NCBI GenBank assembly: GCA_940671915.1
Contig: CALNVZ010003430.1
Coordinates: 14,305,110 to 14,369,109, forward strand
Reading direction: 5' to 3'
DNA length: 64,000 nucleotides
Source: Paracentrotus lividus
Lineage: Eukaryota; Echinodermata; Echinoidea; Camarodonta; Echinidae
This document shows positions 30,076 through 43,244 of the stretch, one piece after another. The notes below the pieces were generated by a model. The model searched no databases and was not told the DNA's origin. It was given only the letters and a program-made list of their open reading frames with translations. The position numbers and the translations under genes are program-made. Position 1 is the first letter of the stretch. Each line of letters opens with the position of its first letter.

Positions 30076-31085
30076 CACTGTTCGTCATAAAGGTGGAATA
30101 TTTTTTTCTGGCTCAAGCGACATTATGTTGCTCTGTTATTAATTTCTTGAATGTGCTTGTCACCGCTTTCACTTTCTGGGATCCTGGGTATATCTTGGAC
30201 GTTCCCTCAACCCTTCCCGGGGATTTTTCTTCAAAAAAGTTTGTCACTCCCAGAAGACGGCCATTTTCGTCACTTTTTCTTATTTTTGGGGCCCTTTTTT
30301 GTTCACGCGACCCACCAAGGCCCCCTCAGTCCTACCTCAAAGAAACACGTCTGAGGTGGAGATTTGTTATTGTTCATTAAATTAAATCTATATTTATGGT
30401 TACAGGCTCGACTCTTTTGTCTAGGGGATGGGTCAAAATTTATTTTGATTGGGGTTCAACATTCATTTTATTCATTTTAACACCATGGAAATTTCTATCC
30501 TCCCTAAATTGTATTGTAAAATCTCAACCAAACATAAATAAAAATAAAATATTATAAATAATGACTATTAACAGCCTTGTCATCAAGGTTAAACAAAATC
30601 TTGAGGGAAAATGATGATATTTAAGGGTTAAAGGTGGTTTTGCATTTCTTTTGTTTTCATCATAAAGATTGAATAAAATATTCCGAATTTTCACCAATCT
30701 CGTTTTTTTTACTTCAACCTCTCCCATAGACAAGAGACCTTAGCCTGTTCCCAGAAATATATATTTAACTTAAAGAACAATATAAAACAGTACACCTCAG
30801 TCGCGTTTCCTGGGGGTAGGACTGAGGGGGGCTTCATCGGACGGGAAAACAAAAAGGGGCCCCAAAATGAGAAAAAAATGACAAAAATGGGCATCACGGG
30901 GGTTGACAAAACTTTTTTTGGAAAAAGGTCCACGTAAAGGGTTGGAAGAATGTTCAAGATATAGCCAGGGTCCCACAAAGTAAAAGCAGGGACAAACATA
31001 TTCAAGAAATTAAATTGAGAGCAAAATCATGTCGCTATAGCGGCAAAAAAATATTCCACCTTTATCATGTTTATGACGGACAGTG
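30076..31085. mobile_element. Tc1/mariner-like foldback element (family G), 1,010 bp
   Basis: Ends CACTGTTCGTCATAAAGG on the left and CACTGTCCGTCATAAA on the right (inverted) lie directly between TA dinucleotides. The right end has a 9-bp extra block before GGTGGAATATTTTTTT. The inverted similarity continues inward for nearly 300 bp (GGTGGAATATT, GATCCTGGGTATATCTTGGA, GACGGCCATTTTCG, CCTCAGTCCTACC), leaving an AT-rich core of about 430 bp. No transposase frame remains. A related copy lies at 43,245-44,022. Confidence 0.8.
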
Positions 31086-31599
31086 TATATCAGAGATCAC
31101 TGCATGTATTACACCAATTTGACGGCCGGGGTAAATTGAACAATGGAGTAATCATGATTAATATTGCCACTTTGACCTTCATTTGGAGGATTTTTTTTAC
31201 CAAAACATTTCTAAAACGGTTATATCTAAATAAACTACAAAATGAGATATATAATTGCTTTAAAAAGTTTGTTTTTATATATATAATGCTTAGGTAAATT
31301 TCAAGTGTCCCACGGGTTTTATTAAACGGGGCACTGATATTGTTGAATTATGCAGACTTTAAATCTTTAGTTTTTGTAAAGTTGTAGTACGGGAAAGAAA
31401 TAAGTTCTATTTTTTTTAATACTATATCTTTTGTTTACTTTCATACAAAACGGGGGTAAAGGACGAAGGAAATGCTTGCTTTGTTTACAGAATCACAAAT
31501 TTTTGATATGTTGAAAAAAAAACCACTTCCTTTTCATCACTTGAAATGTGTACAGGAAAAAAGAATAATAATGATTCGTGACAATGTTTGAGAAAATAG

Positions 31600-31891
31600 T
31601 TTGGCAACCAGTTCTTATATGATATCTGGAATATCATTTCTAAGATTCTTAGAAATTATATTCCAGATGTATAAACTGTTTATACATCTGGAATATAATT
31701 TCTAAGAATCTTAGAAATGATATTCCAGATATCATAAGAACTGATTGCCAAACATAATACATGGAATAAAATGTGGTTTAAAAGACGGTGAGAAACAAAG
31801 ATCTCTGTCTTCATAAACACTGTTACAGTGTTTATGAAGACAGAGATCTTTGTTTCTCACTTTTAAACCACATTTTATTCCATGTATTATG
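31600..31891. repeat. Two adjacent near-perfect palindromes
   Basis: Palindrome 1 spans 31,600-31,753 (arms about 76 bp, centre near 31,676) and palindrome 2 spans 31,753-31,891 (arms about 69 bp, centre near 31,822). The compact F1 copy has the same sequence only once (61,972-62,115, reverse complement). Copy 1 therefore has order A, A-inverse, B-inverse, B where the compact copy has A, B. Arms pair with few mismatches, so the event is young. Confidence 0.85.
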
Positions 31892-32009
31892 CTGTCCCAC
31901 TTACCCCTACTTGACGGGGTAAGTAGGACAATGGAGTGGTAATGATTAAAAGTCACCTTAACCTTCATTTGGCGGAAATTGTAACCAATACATTTATAAA
32001 ACGTTTATA

Positions 32010-34778
32010 GGGTACATGCAGGTAATATGGGCCCCCTAAGCTTATTTGCCTAATTTGCATAAAATTGCAAAATGACACACAGTCAAATATTTGTTTATAT
32101 GAATCAATAACTACTGCTCTAACTTTTATTGTGAAGAAAAAAATCATCACCAACCCCCTTGTCTGCAATATTCAAATGTTGACGTCATTACCAAAGTGCC
32201 CATATGTGATACGTCTTGTCGAAATGAGAGAGAAGTCGCAGATCAATAGATCGAAGTACAATCAGACAAACTAATAAAAACCATAAATTTTGAGGAACAT
32301 TAATTTATTTTTTTCTGATTTTCGGGTTTACCATGCTCATCTTTGTCCACTGTTAAAGAAATGGAGTGAAAATGATACGGGAAAGTGGTAAAAAGCAGTT
32401 TTCGGCGAGTGTTTTTTTTCGGTCATTTTTTTTTTCTCCGGACATACAAGCGAGCAACGCTCATGTTCATCCCTCTCGTTTTGCTCCAACCTAGCAACGA
32501 TGGTTTTGTTTATTTGGACGTTCACGGTCATTGATGTGTGATTTAACTGGCTTTTGTTTCGTTTTTGTGAAGCGAATAGCGAACTAAACTCTCTTTAGCA
32601 TAGCTGCACTCAGAAATTTGCGTGCGATGCCAAAACCTCGCTTTGAATTAAAGCTGTTCTATCGGGATAGCGGAGCATGCAACGAATGTCAATCTAACAA
32701 TCGGGTGGGGAGAGAGGAGGGGGGGGGTTATGTGGGAAGACATACTATTGCTTGACTTAGCTTTCTCGATCCAATGAATGTTAATTTCAGCATTTTATTT
32801 TAGGGGCCGCGATAACTGTGTCTGATGGGAATTAAACCTCCCTATAAACAATTTTGGTTCATCAGGGAACATAGAGCATAACAAAGAAGGTGACGTGATA
32901 ATACTTCTGATACAAGTATTAAGGTTAAGATCTTCTGCACGTTTATTTATCAAAAAGTAACGTGTTTAAGAAAGTAGCGTTTTACTAAAAGATGAAACAA
33001 AATACGATTTATCTTAAAATAATTCATCTTCTAAAATTATTATATCTTCTTTATTACTGGTACAAGTTTGATCAATAAAAGACGAGTCTGAGCACATCTT
33101 TACGTTTTTATTCTCATATGATCTTGAAGCGCAACTAGCCACCTAAAAGTGATCAGCAGAAGATTCTAAAACATGTAGTGAGAGTCGCAATAACTATTTC
33201 TAAAACTTTTTGGAGGCTTATCTCTATTTACCATCAATTATCTTATTCAAAGCAATAATATCAAAACTCATTAACCTGTACAAGAAATATTATAGTCTAT
33301 ACGATCATTATTACGTTCAAAAATTTCCAACAACAGAGTATCAGAATCAAATGACTGCCTTACATTGATGACGTAAGAGTATACCGATTGACATTAAAAA
33401 GAGACCAGCAACATCGGAATAACCCCAAAAGGTTTAAAAGATATTTGTTATCTAATAATATTAGCGCCAAGGATTGGTAACACACTTTTCTTAAAGATGC
33501 CGGACACTGTTTCTTAAACAATTAGAAAGAGCATGACGTTTTTATTTATTTGACGAAGATATAAAACAACTGACCAAATTCAGCTTTTTTTTTTTGGAGA
33601 AGATTGAATGTTATTTAGACAACATCACCGTTTGCCTCGATCATGCGTGACGGACGAGTATTCTTCTCTGTATACCTGAATGCAGCCTCCTGATTGGTCA
33701 ATCGTTTCACCTTTGTAACAAGTGGTTGCTAGGGCATTTCGGTGAGTACAACGGTGACAAAATGTTCTTATTTTTCTGGCGCGGAGTCAAACGGAAGTCA
33801 AACTTCGAAGACGTTTTTCTCTTGATTTTGATTTCCGAGAGCACAATTCTCCTCGCGTTCAGAGGCTAATATCTCCACTTCTATTTACTCTTTACAGTCG
33901 GGTTATATATCAAATTCAAGGCAATTAATCAGGGATCAATAATATCAAATAAAATGGATTTCAAAAATCGCGATTAGTCTCTCATTTCGACGTGACGCAT
34001 CACATATTACCTGCATGTGCAGGTAATATGGGCACATGTATTTAATGTATGTTTTAAAAACTACAATGACTCTACCATGTCTGGAATTTGCTTAAAATGT
34101 TGAAAATCATTAACTTTAAGATATCATTTGAAATTATAAGACCCTTCAGTAAATAATTTGACTACATATTCCATTGTTTTGTATTTTTTTATATTATTTC
34201 GTTTTTTGATATTATTTAAATATTATTTTCATTATACAAGTAAATATAGGCCTACAATAAATTATTTATATCAATTATATACTGTGAATATACCCAAAAA
34301 AATCGTAGCAAAGAGATTGATGCCTCATCCCAACTCTGAGTACCAGAATCATTTCCGCCATTTTGGATGGCCCATATTACCTGCCCTAATGTTGCTATGT
34401 CAGGCAAGCATTCAATGCCAAATTGCACCCCTTCACTACAACAAATTGACCTGTACACGCTAGTATGATCAAATTGAAACTATAAGCTTACTAAATATAC
34501 AAAACAATTGAGGTTACCCCCTCAAACACTCTTTCACCATTACATTATGTGAAATATCAAATTTTACATCAGGGTAAAAAAATGCCGTATGTTTTACGTA
34601 CCTTGTTGGTTTTCAGCACTTTTCTCAGAGAAATTTCGCCATCAGATGCTGTCACGACGATATATTTTCGTATACAGTTCATATGAACAACATTATGGTG
34701 CTCACACCGGTCATCGGTCACCGGTCAACGGCCACGACATGATTTGCTTCAGGTGGCCCATATTACCTGCATGTACCC
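32010..34778. mobile_element. Family F2 element (TAGGGTACATG ends), 2,769 bp
   Basis: The terminal inverted repeats begin GGGTACATGCAGGTAATATG at both ends, with TATA on each side (TTTATA before, TATATA after). The F1 module it interrupts (ACGTT...CTAAATAAAC) is seen uninterrupted at about 31,215-31,235 and in reverse at 61,830-61,870. The interior repeats the terminal motif as a hairpin at about 34,005-34,031 and again near 34,371-34,386. No open frame over about 110 residues occurs, so it is non-autonomous. Confidence 0.8.
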
Positions 34779-34887
34779 TATATATAAATAAACTTCAAAA
34801 TGAGGTATGTGATTGCTTTATTGAGTATCTTATTTTTGTGTTATGCTTACATGAATGCTTAAGTGTCCCACTAACCCTAATTTACCC

Positions 34888-37800
34888 TATGTGCCGAGTG
34901 ATTTTTTTTTTTCTTATTTACTAAGATTTAATTTACATGACGATAAATCATCAATATAAAAAGGGGAAAAGATCACGAATCCTGTATGAATATTTGTCTC
35001 AAAGCTGCATGATTATGAGTCTGCGCTATTTAATTAACCATCATGATGCAACACATTTGGATTGAGAATTATGTAAAATTTCATTAGCATCGGAGGATAG
35101 GTGTTTAATTTTAAAACGATTTCTTTAATAAAAAAAAAAAGAAAAAAATACTAAAAGAAAAAAATATCACGAATCCTCTCTGACGATTTATCTGGAAGTA
35201 TCAGAAATGCTAATAATAATACAATGAACGTCAAGTAATTATATAGCTCAATATCTTTTACTATCCTTCAGCCTTTATTCAATGAGTCATTTCAAATTTC
35301 GAACAAAACACTCCCAGTTTTTCTTGAAGATCTATACCAATCTATTTCACCTTGATCTTTCTTTGATTTTTTTTTCTCCTCGATCTATCATTCACTTACA
35401 ATCGTTCACCTTTTTCCTGCCGTTTAATACAGTAGTCATTTAGTATGATCTGAGAAAAATTGGATTGAAAGGGGAAAAAGCCTAAACAAAAACAAACAAA
35501 CAAACAGGCAGACAAAATACTAAAGGAAAAAAGGACAATGAATCGTCATCCAATTATGTAGCTCAAGATCTAGTTTTACTCAATTAGTGCTATCCTAGCC
35601 AATGGGTCATTTCAAGTTTCAAATAAAACACTCCCAGTTTTTCTTGAAGATCTACCCAATTACGATCCTTAATTTACCAATCTAATTCTCCTTGACCTTG
35701 GTCTTTCTTGGATATTTAATTTGCTCCTCGATCTATCATTGATTTTTCAATCGTTCATCTTTTCCCCTCCGTTATACAGTGGTCGATATCATGGAAGAAT
35801 TGGATTGAAAGGGCGAGAAGGGGGGGTAGGATTTCAAATTTCGGCCGGTCAAAGATACCCAAAATAAGAGAAGAGTATAGGCGGTCTACGCCGCAAAGAA
35901 ATGAACCCCCCCCCCGGAAACCCCCCCCCCACCCCAACCGCTTTCCCAACATGATGCATGAAATTGACAAACAGGTCCAAAACCAGGGTAAAACAACAGT
36001 CCCGCCAAGAAAAAAAAATTGTCTATTTATCATAAAATATTGTTGAATATCGTCACTATGTCATCGATATATCTTTATTAGTCTCTATCTCAGAAACAGG
36101 CCAGCCAGACAAATGATTTACATAATAAATACGTAACTTACAGATTATGGACAAATGAATAAATAATTTTCTTAACTCAGCGTCCATTCTATCTGAACCA
36201 ATCTCTACCGAGCATGATTACTGAGCAGTCTGCACGTGGCATATAGTAGTCCCACGGGTGCTCTCTCAATTCCCATTTTAGGAAACCTCGAATCATTTAG
36301 ACAGAAATCAGAATGTCGTATAGCACTTTTTGCTCTAGAATTGTCGAAATGTTGATGTCATTTCTACATGATCTTTCTCTGCCTCCTGATATCAACCCTC
36401 ATACTCTCTATCGAACTAGAGTGGGATTGAGTAGTTATAAAATCTATGTTGTTCTATCTTTAATCCCACATATATCCGAACGAGTGTTGCTACCCAGTTT
36501 TGATTTCCAGATGTTTTAAAATTGGATAATTAATATCTATTAGCGTTACATCTGTTCAGTGTCGGCGTGTAGTAATAGCTGAATGTTGGGGTGAAAACGT
36601 GATTCTAATGCGTATAGGATCCCCCAGATCAAAGTTAGAGTTATTCTATGGTTACCACCCGATGGAAAATCCAACTTACGATGTAGTTTATAGGTGTCGA
36701 CAGAGATACTATGCGGAACTACCGACCAGCAAGACGTTCCAAATCTCCTTCCCACTTTGAGCTCGAATACTATCACGGAGCGTTTTAGTTATCAGGATAA
36801 CAAATTATGAGAGATAGGCGTGTACCTCTTAGTCATCATCCACTTGCTTTCTCAATATACCATCAGCTACTCTCTATTTCCTTGCTTGTATAAGTTAATA
36901 CCGTGAGCACACCTATATCTTATCTACATCTCTATAACAATATTACAAAATCAAAGTCTAGCAATATTATCTCTATTTCTCAATATATATATCTATTCTA
37001 TCTATAAATTAGACACATAATTGATTTGTATCATATTTACAGACCGGATTATATTTCATGCGTGTACCGCAATAAATGATTGCAGAAGTCTCATGCAAAA
37101 AATGGGTAATGATATATACCGTAATGATTACCTGAACTACAGTACCATACAACCTTCCAGTCAAATAAAACGCACTATTTTACAAAATATTGAGTAAAAT
37201 GAAAAGGTTAATGACTTGTTCTTTGTTTTTAACATAAACGATATATCTATATCTATTTCTTCTCTCTCTACTCTTAGCTCTCTCTCTCTCCTTCAATCTC
37301 TCTCATCTCTTCTCATCTCTCATTTACTCTCACAATCTTTATTAATCTTAATGTCTTACCACCCTCTCTATCTCTCTTTCCACCGTTCTCTAGCTCCTCT
37401 TCTCTAGCTCTATTATCCAGCTTCCTATTATCTCCTCTCCTATTTTTTCCTCTCTCTCTCTTCTTCTCTTCGCTCTCTTCTCTCTTCTCTCTCTACATCT
37501 ACTCGTATCTCCTACTTCTCTCATCTGCGGCATCTCTATCCTCTCTTCTTATCTCTTACATATACTCCCTCTCTCTCTGCGTCTGCTTCTCCTCGTTACT
37601 CTATCGAAGACTACTCATCTTAAACTCCCCCTCATAATCATTTCTCTATTCCCCTCTTTCTCCTCAGCTCTTTCTACTTTCTTTACCTCTATACTCAACT
37701 TATAAAACCCAATTTTCTCGTCCAAGATACAGAATTTGACAGTCACGATACATTGTTGCCCCTGGATGATTCATTAAATAAATAAATTGATTTATCATCA

Positions 37801-39976
37801 AATTCATTAAACAATGTTCCAATCATTTAGCAACCCATCACACTGTGGCAGCCTATTATGACGAATTACATCAACTTCACCAATCTCTCCTCCAAATCCT
37901 TTTATTTCCCGCATTTTCCTCTGTATACTCATATATCTCTTTATATCTTTCTCCCTCTTTCTTCTTCTCTTTTCTCTCCTCTCTCTCTTCTGTTTTGCTT
38001 CCCACTTTCTCTTCATAGCCAAATTCTTCGTATTCTAGAATTCCTCCTGTTTTTTTCCTACTCTCTACGTGCTCTCTTCTCCTCTATTCCTCTCCCAATC
38101 CTTCTTGTTTTTTCTCCTTCTTCTCTCCCCCTCTCTATCTTCTCTCTCTTTCTTCGTCCTTTATCTCTCTATCTACGTCTTATCTTATCTATATTTCCCT
38201 CCTTTTCTTTCTCACCTTCTTAGAATCTCTTCTCTCTCTTCCTTCTACGTGACTTAATGCTTCCTTCGTCTCTCACATTACTCTGCATCGGTAGTCACAT
38301 TACTCTTTTCCTAGCTCAATGTGCCAATTCGTGAAAGTCACCTCTCGGTGCATTTCAGGAATAAATAAAATGTATTATTATTAATCATCTCCCACACACA
38401 TCAGGTATGACACGTCATAAATTTAATTCCTCATTATATTATCGATTATTGTAGTTATCCTATTTACTTGTATGAAACGAGAATACAAGTCTATCTTACG
38501 AAGAGTGAACAAGGTTTCTTTGCATTATCACATAGTACAATCTACAAGTTCACATCCGCAATTATTGATATCTTTTGAATAAAGATTTCACTTATAAAGA
38601 CAGATACGTGAGCGCTAAATATAGAAGACATATAGCGTTTTCGAAAGATGAAGAATGATTGCTGATCAATGTAATATTAAATGTGTCTTACAGTCCATGA
38701 TATATACAGAAAGCAGATTGACAAACAGCATCTTATGATACTCCAAATAGTTATTCGTCTCGATCCCAAGGCCAGAGATAGAATCCTTTAAAAGTATATT
38801 TTACTAAGTACAGATGAAAATATTACACAATCAAGACTCAATTTAATGCACAATTACTTATACATATCCTATCACTGTTCTTAGGATTTGATGAACCCAA
38901 GCCTTTCATATATTTTAGAAGAAGTGACACACCAAACAACTTCAAATAGTTTTGAAAAGTCAACAATGTAGGCTGGGTTACTTATTCTTCTAACCGGGAT
39001 AATCTTTTTCGTTAATCAACTTTATGAAGCGAAATCACATAAAAATAAAAAAACTGGACGAGCCAATCTCATTTGAAAAGATCAGATGCCAACCCCCCCC
39101 CAAAAAAAAAAAAAAAATCAAATAAATAAATAAATAAAATTTTAAAAATGAAATTGAATTGATCATGCAGTCATCAGTATGCCACCTGAATATACAACTA
39201 CCAGAATTAAGTGGTCGCGGATTTGGAGAAAGACATTACCATCACCTGGCAAAGAATTTCCAGCAACGATTCACTTATTAATGTGAGACTTATCCCTCTA
39301 GATTCTAATAGATTTCAATATACATACTGCACAAATTGAGAGTATGTAAACTTAGTGAAAGAAATTCCGAGATGGAGAGAGATACACAGAGAATATAGAA
39401 GGAGAAGATAGAGAGAAGAGAGAGATAGAAACATTAGACGCGATTTGAGCAGAAAGAGCTGGAGGGGAAAGAAACAAAACGAAGCCTCCAGTGCTGATAA
39501 GAAAGATAATATCTAAACAATGTCCTTGTCCATCTCATTCATACAAGTTTCAATGCAGTTTTTAAACTAAAAGACATTTAAATGAATATCTCAATTTCTT
39601 CCCTATTACAATTATATCAATTAGCACCACCTCATTACAGAAATGAATACGTGAAAATTATGTGTATGTACAGATGAAAGGTGTAAGAAAATAAATGATG
39701 TAGCTGCAGAAAGCCAGGTCAAATGTTGGCTCAAACACTCATGTCTAGAAATTGTGTTATCACATATTCATTCTATGCCACAACTCTTTCTGTTTATATT
39801 AAAAACAGTCCTGGGGTGGTGGATATCGTGGGTCATGAGTCCACCATACCGAGCCCACAACTTCCAACATCAGATTTTCCAAAAAAGTCTCCTACAAAAT
39901 TCGAAGTAAGACATCAAACTGGTATTTTGAATGAAATGGTGACAATGATGAAACACGCCCACACTATATAATTATT
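34888..39976. other. No gene; indel-rich and pyrimidine-rich sequence
   Basis: The part up to about 36,300 is AT-rich, with two similar blocks around CACTCCCAGTTTTTCTTGAA (35,310-35,345 and 35,630-35,650) that form an old local duplication. From about 36,300 the sequence loses clean repeat structure. 37,235-37,690 and 37,880-38,260 are irregular CT-rich tracts. Confidence 0.5.
37235..38260. repeat. Irregular CT-rich region
   Basis: There are two blocks of degenerate TCTC runs separated by about 180 bp. The lack of a clean period could reflect decay or poor consensus over a long microsatellite. Confidence 0.6.
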
Positions 39977-42150
39977 ACTGTGTAAACGTTTCGGAAATTT
40001 TCGCCGTTATAATTTCTTGGAATGGTTTGTCACCGCTTCACTTCTAAGATCCTGGTTTGATCTCAACTTCCCGCTAACCATTACATTCCCTCGTCGGATT
40101 TTCTTAATTACGCGACATTTGTCACCACACCCATCGGTAACGAGCTGCGCGAACTCATTTAATCTATTTAATTTTATAGAGGGACAGCCCCCTTTTCTGT
40201 TCACCACGACCACCAAACCCCCTCGTTCTACCGCCAGGAAAACGGTCCTGAGGTATAGAGAGATGTAGCTATTTTGCGTTAATTATAATCATATATCATG
40301 AGATATTGCGTTATTACGAGCGTAAGCCTTGTTTGTCTATAGAGAGTTATGCTTGGTCTAAATTATTTTGCATGTGTAGCCGTTTGTACAAATCTGCTAA
40401 TTTCTATTTGCAACACATGAAATTTTTCACTTCCCTGACGATAGTATAGTTATATTCTCACAAAAACCACAAATAAATTAACAAGCTTATATCAATGAAG
40501 ACAGCACTACTCCAACTTTTCAGCACGGCGCTTAACAAATTTAAAGGAAAAATTTATATTTTATAAGGTAAAGTCTTGTGTGCCATTTGCTTGTGTTTCG
40601 ACATAAAGAGGAATAAAAGTACCGATGTGCACGAAATCATATTCGTAACATTGCGCAGGCCGCCGCCCTTAGACAGGAAACCTGGCCGACCCACACAATA
40701 AAGTTACTTAAAGACCATAGTAAAAACAAGAATCCTGCCCTCAAGGACTCGATATGCAATGGGAGGAATATACGATAATTTCCGGGATCTGGGAAGGGCT
40801 ACTCTTCTCGTGGTAAAACCTAAAACATGCATCACCCAATACGAGTACAAATCATGAGATTTGACAAAAATGGCTCGGTATCACGCTGTCCGGTGACCCC
40901 AAATAGCTAGGACAAAAAGTGTCACTAATGAGTGGGCTAAAAATATCTAATGATTTTTCATAACAACTTAACAACTATATTTCCCATGTTAGATAGCATC
41001 TACAAAATCTTAAAGAATTCTTTAGCTTGCGCTTGCCTGAGGTCAGTATAAAACTGTTTTGATAGCTAACTACCTCAATAATATTTTACTCATATTAAAC
41101 CTCCAATTTCTTATATCGTTCTTACATTAAAGCCATTTTGAAATGAATACTTATCGTCGATTAAGACGAACCTTCAAAAGCTAGTTTACTTTGAATCAAA
41201 CCTTTGAAAAAAATGAAAAGAATAAGAAGCTTGAACAGTTGTTTGATAGTATACTTACTATTTGAAGTGAATTATAATATCGTCGGCTTGGAGCCAGTAA
41301 GGGCGCTATTGCCAGATCAAGGATGTTCCGTTTGGAGCCAGAAGGGCGCTATTACCATTGAACTTTGTACGAGTAGTAATAGCGCCCTTTTGGGCTCTCA
41401 ACGGGAACATCTATAAGACTGCAATAACGCACCTTTATGGCCGGCTCCCAACAGACGATATGCTGCCCAGTAATGTAATTGCTTGAATTAAGAAGAAGAA
41501 ACATTATGTAGTGGTAAACGTGATGAAAAAACAAAAAACAAAACTTAATCTGAATAGAAAGGAAAAATGCCACCTTTTTTTTTTAATCATTTGCAAAAAG
41601 AAAAAAACATTTTGCTTTAAAAAATAAACAAATATATCACAAAAATCAGAGAAGCTGAGATTACACAAAGCAATGAAAGCGCAGATTAATATATTGATTT
41701 TGACATTATGACACCAAAATCATGAAGAAGAATTAAGACATCATCTTAAATATCACACATAATTATTTTCTCACAAACCACATCACTGTTTCAATTTATG
41801 ATGTCATATATTGGGAAATCAAGCATTCTTTAAGACATTCATTCCACAAAAAAACAAGACCACATATAATTCTCTTAATCTATATTTTTATATACCTTTT
41901 TGCTAACTTCAGAACAAAATTCTGGTATCACTATGATAAATGTATATATTTTAGCTTGTATACATTGAATTCAAAGAAATAATATACAATGCTATAGAAA
42001 AGACATCTAGTATGATTAAACGAGGAATATTTCAGTGATTGTGAATTCAAAGTTAAAAGCAATCAGGGACAACATGTCATAATAACATTAAATCAGAGAA
42101 CAAATCTGTTTTCGACCTATTATCGTTCAAAAAATATTCCACCTTTATGT
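39977..42150. mobile_element. Highly diverged family G copy with an insertion
   Basis: Landmarks of family G appear in order with many small indels: ATTACTGTGTAAACG, TCACCGCTTCACTTCTAAGA, CCCCCTTTTCTGTTCACC, CCTTAGACAGGAAACCTGGC, and AAAAAATATTCCACCTTTAT at 42,127. About 1.1 kb between 40,970 and 42,115 has no counterpart in the 30-kb copy and contains the foldback at 41,278. Confidence 0.45.
41278..41460. mobile_element. 183-bp foldback MITE
   Basis: Inverted ends are TATCGTCGGCTTGGAGCC on the left and TATCGTCTGTTGGGAGCC on the right (inverted). The inner block AAGGGCGCTATTAC is also inverted (41,356 against 41,393), so nearly the whole element folds into one hairpin. Confidence 0.7.
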
Positions 42151-42164
42151 TTTATTGACAACAC

Positions 42165-43219
42165 ATAAAAAAACGACTTCATGCGTCACAGTTCATATTT
42201 TGCTTGTTTTAATATATTTTTGAAATTTACTATAGGTGCTTAAAAGCCAAGAATTTAGATAGAGAAGTTTGGTGATAGCGATATGAAATCATCAAACATA
42301 TTGGGTGATATGTTGCCGGGTTATGCCCCATTCTCTTTTTATTCTTTCTTTTTTTTAGATCACTGCCCTTGATTGGATCCGAGTCTAGTCTAACTGATGG
42401 AGAAACTGATATCAGTGTATCTTGGTATTATCGACTAGTAGATGACTCGAGTTTGGCGCGAAAGAAAACAACATGTACAATGGACACGATGAGGGCCATG
42501 GCCATTATTGAACGATTATTTTGCTACCCCCCACCCTTTCATTTCGATGACAGACATTTTGTCCTTAGCATGAAACAAATAAACATAATAAAAAGCAAAA
42601 ATGTAAGAATGGATGGTGGTATACAGTCTTGTCAGGAGCAAAGGCCTACACAGGATGGTGGAAAAAATAGCAATAAATTGCTGTAATACAATTTTTCCCC
42701 TCTCTGGGTAATAATACAAATATTCATTTAGAATGATATACAGCAACCTGACAACGCAATAACATCATCACTCACGAAGACAACTACTAGCCGACTCAGG
42801 GTCTGTCTGATATAAGACTACTAAAGGTACCTCAAATGGGTCGACCTGACGGGGTCAAGCACGTCCAGACAACACCCAAGGAGCCATTCAGGAGTTCAAA
42901 ACATTGACTCGAGGGAATCCCCCGCCCTCAAAAAGTATTGGGAGCGAAAATCAGGAACATGACGAGCCATCCATAAGAGGATGCTTACAGATGTGAGAAA
43001 TATAACCCCAATTTCATCCCTCATGAACTTGTTTATTTGTCGCTTGCTTCGCCTGTTTCCTCCACTGAGCTTCAACTCCTGTCATGGCCTAATAGGCATT
43101 CACAATTTTGATGCTATTTGGTCGGTGGTATTTTGACCTATTGTTTTTGTTTCATAGCCCGAACGACACAATGCGGGAGAATCCTGGCTAATTATATGCG
43201 TAGCATTAGGCGGAGAGTC
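42165..43219 (+). repeat. 1-kb segment, left copy beside the gap
   Basis: It matches 44,024-45,010 from CATGCGTCACAGTTCATATT through CCTGACGGGGTCAAGC to CGACACAATGCG. Differences are chiefly scattered short indels. Being next to the N run, it is more likely the same locus assembled twice than a true tandem duplication. Confidence 0.75.
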
Positions 43220-43244
43220 NNNNNNNNNNNNNNNNNNNNNNNNN
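43220..43244. other. Assembly gap (25 N)
   Basis: A run of 25 undetermined bases. The true distance is unknown. Confidence 0.99.

Larger units (their letters stand above)
29571..34887. mobile_element. Family F1 element (TAGGGTAAATT ends), copy 1, heavily nested
   Basis: The ends are GGGTAAATTGGGGTAAGTGG on the left and, inverted, GGGTAAATTAGGGTTAGTGG on the right, each next to TA. Blocks match the compact copy at 61,745-62,646 in reverse order: ACTATTTTAGCGTGAATAAA, the CATCTCACGTTTTGACATAA block, and CAAATGAAGGTTAAGGTGAC in reverse complement. Copy 1 is enlarged by a Tc1/mariner-like element (30,076-31,085), a partial second end module (about 31,125-31,310), paired palindromes (31,600-31,891) and a family F2 element (32,010-34,778). 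No transposase is recognisable. Confidence 0.75.
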
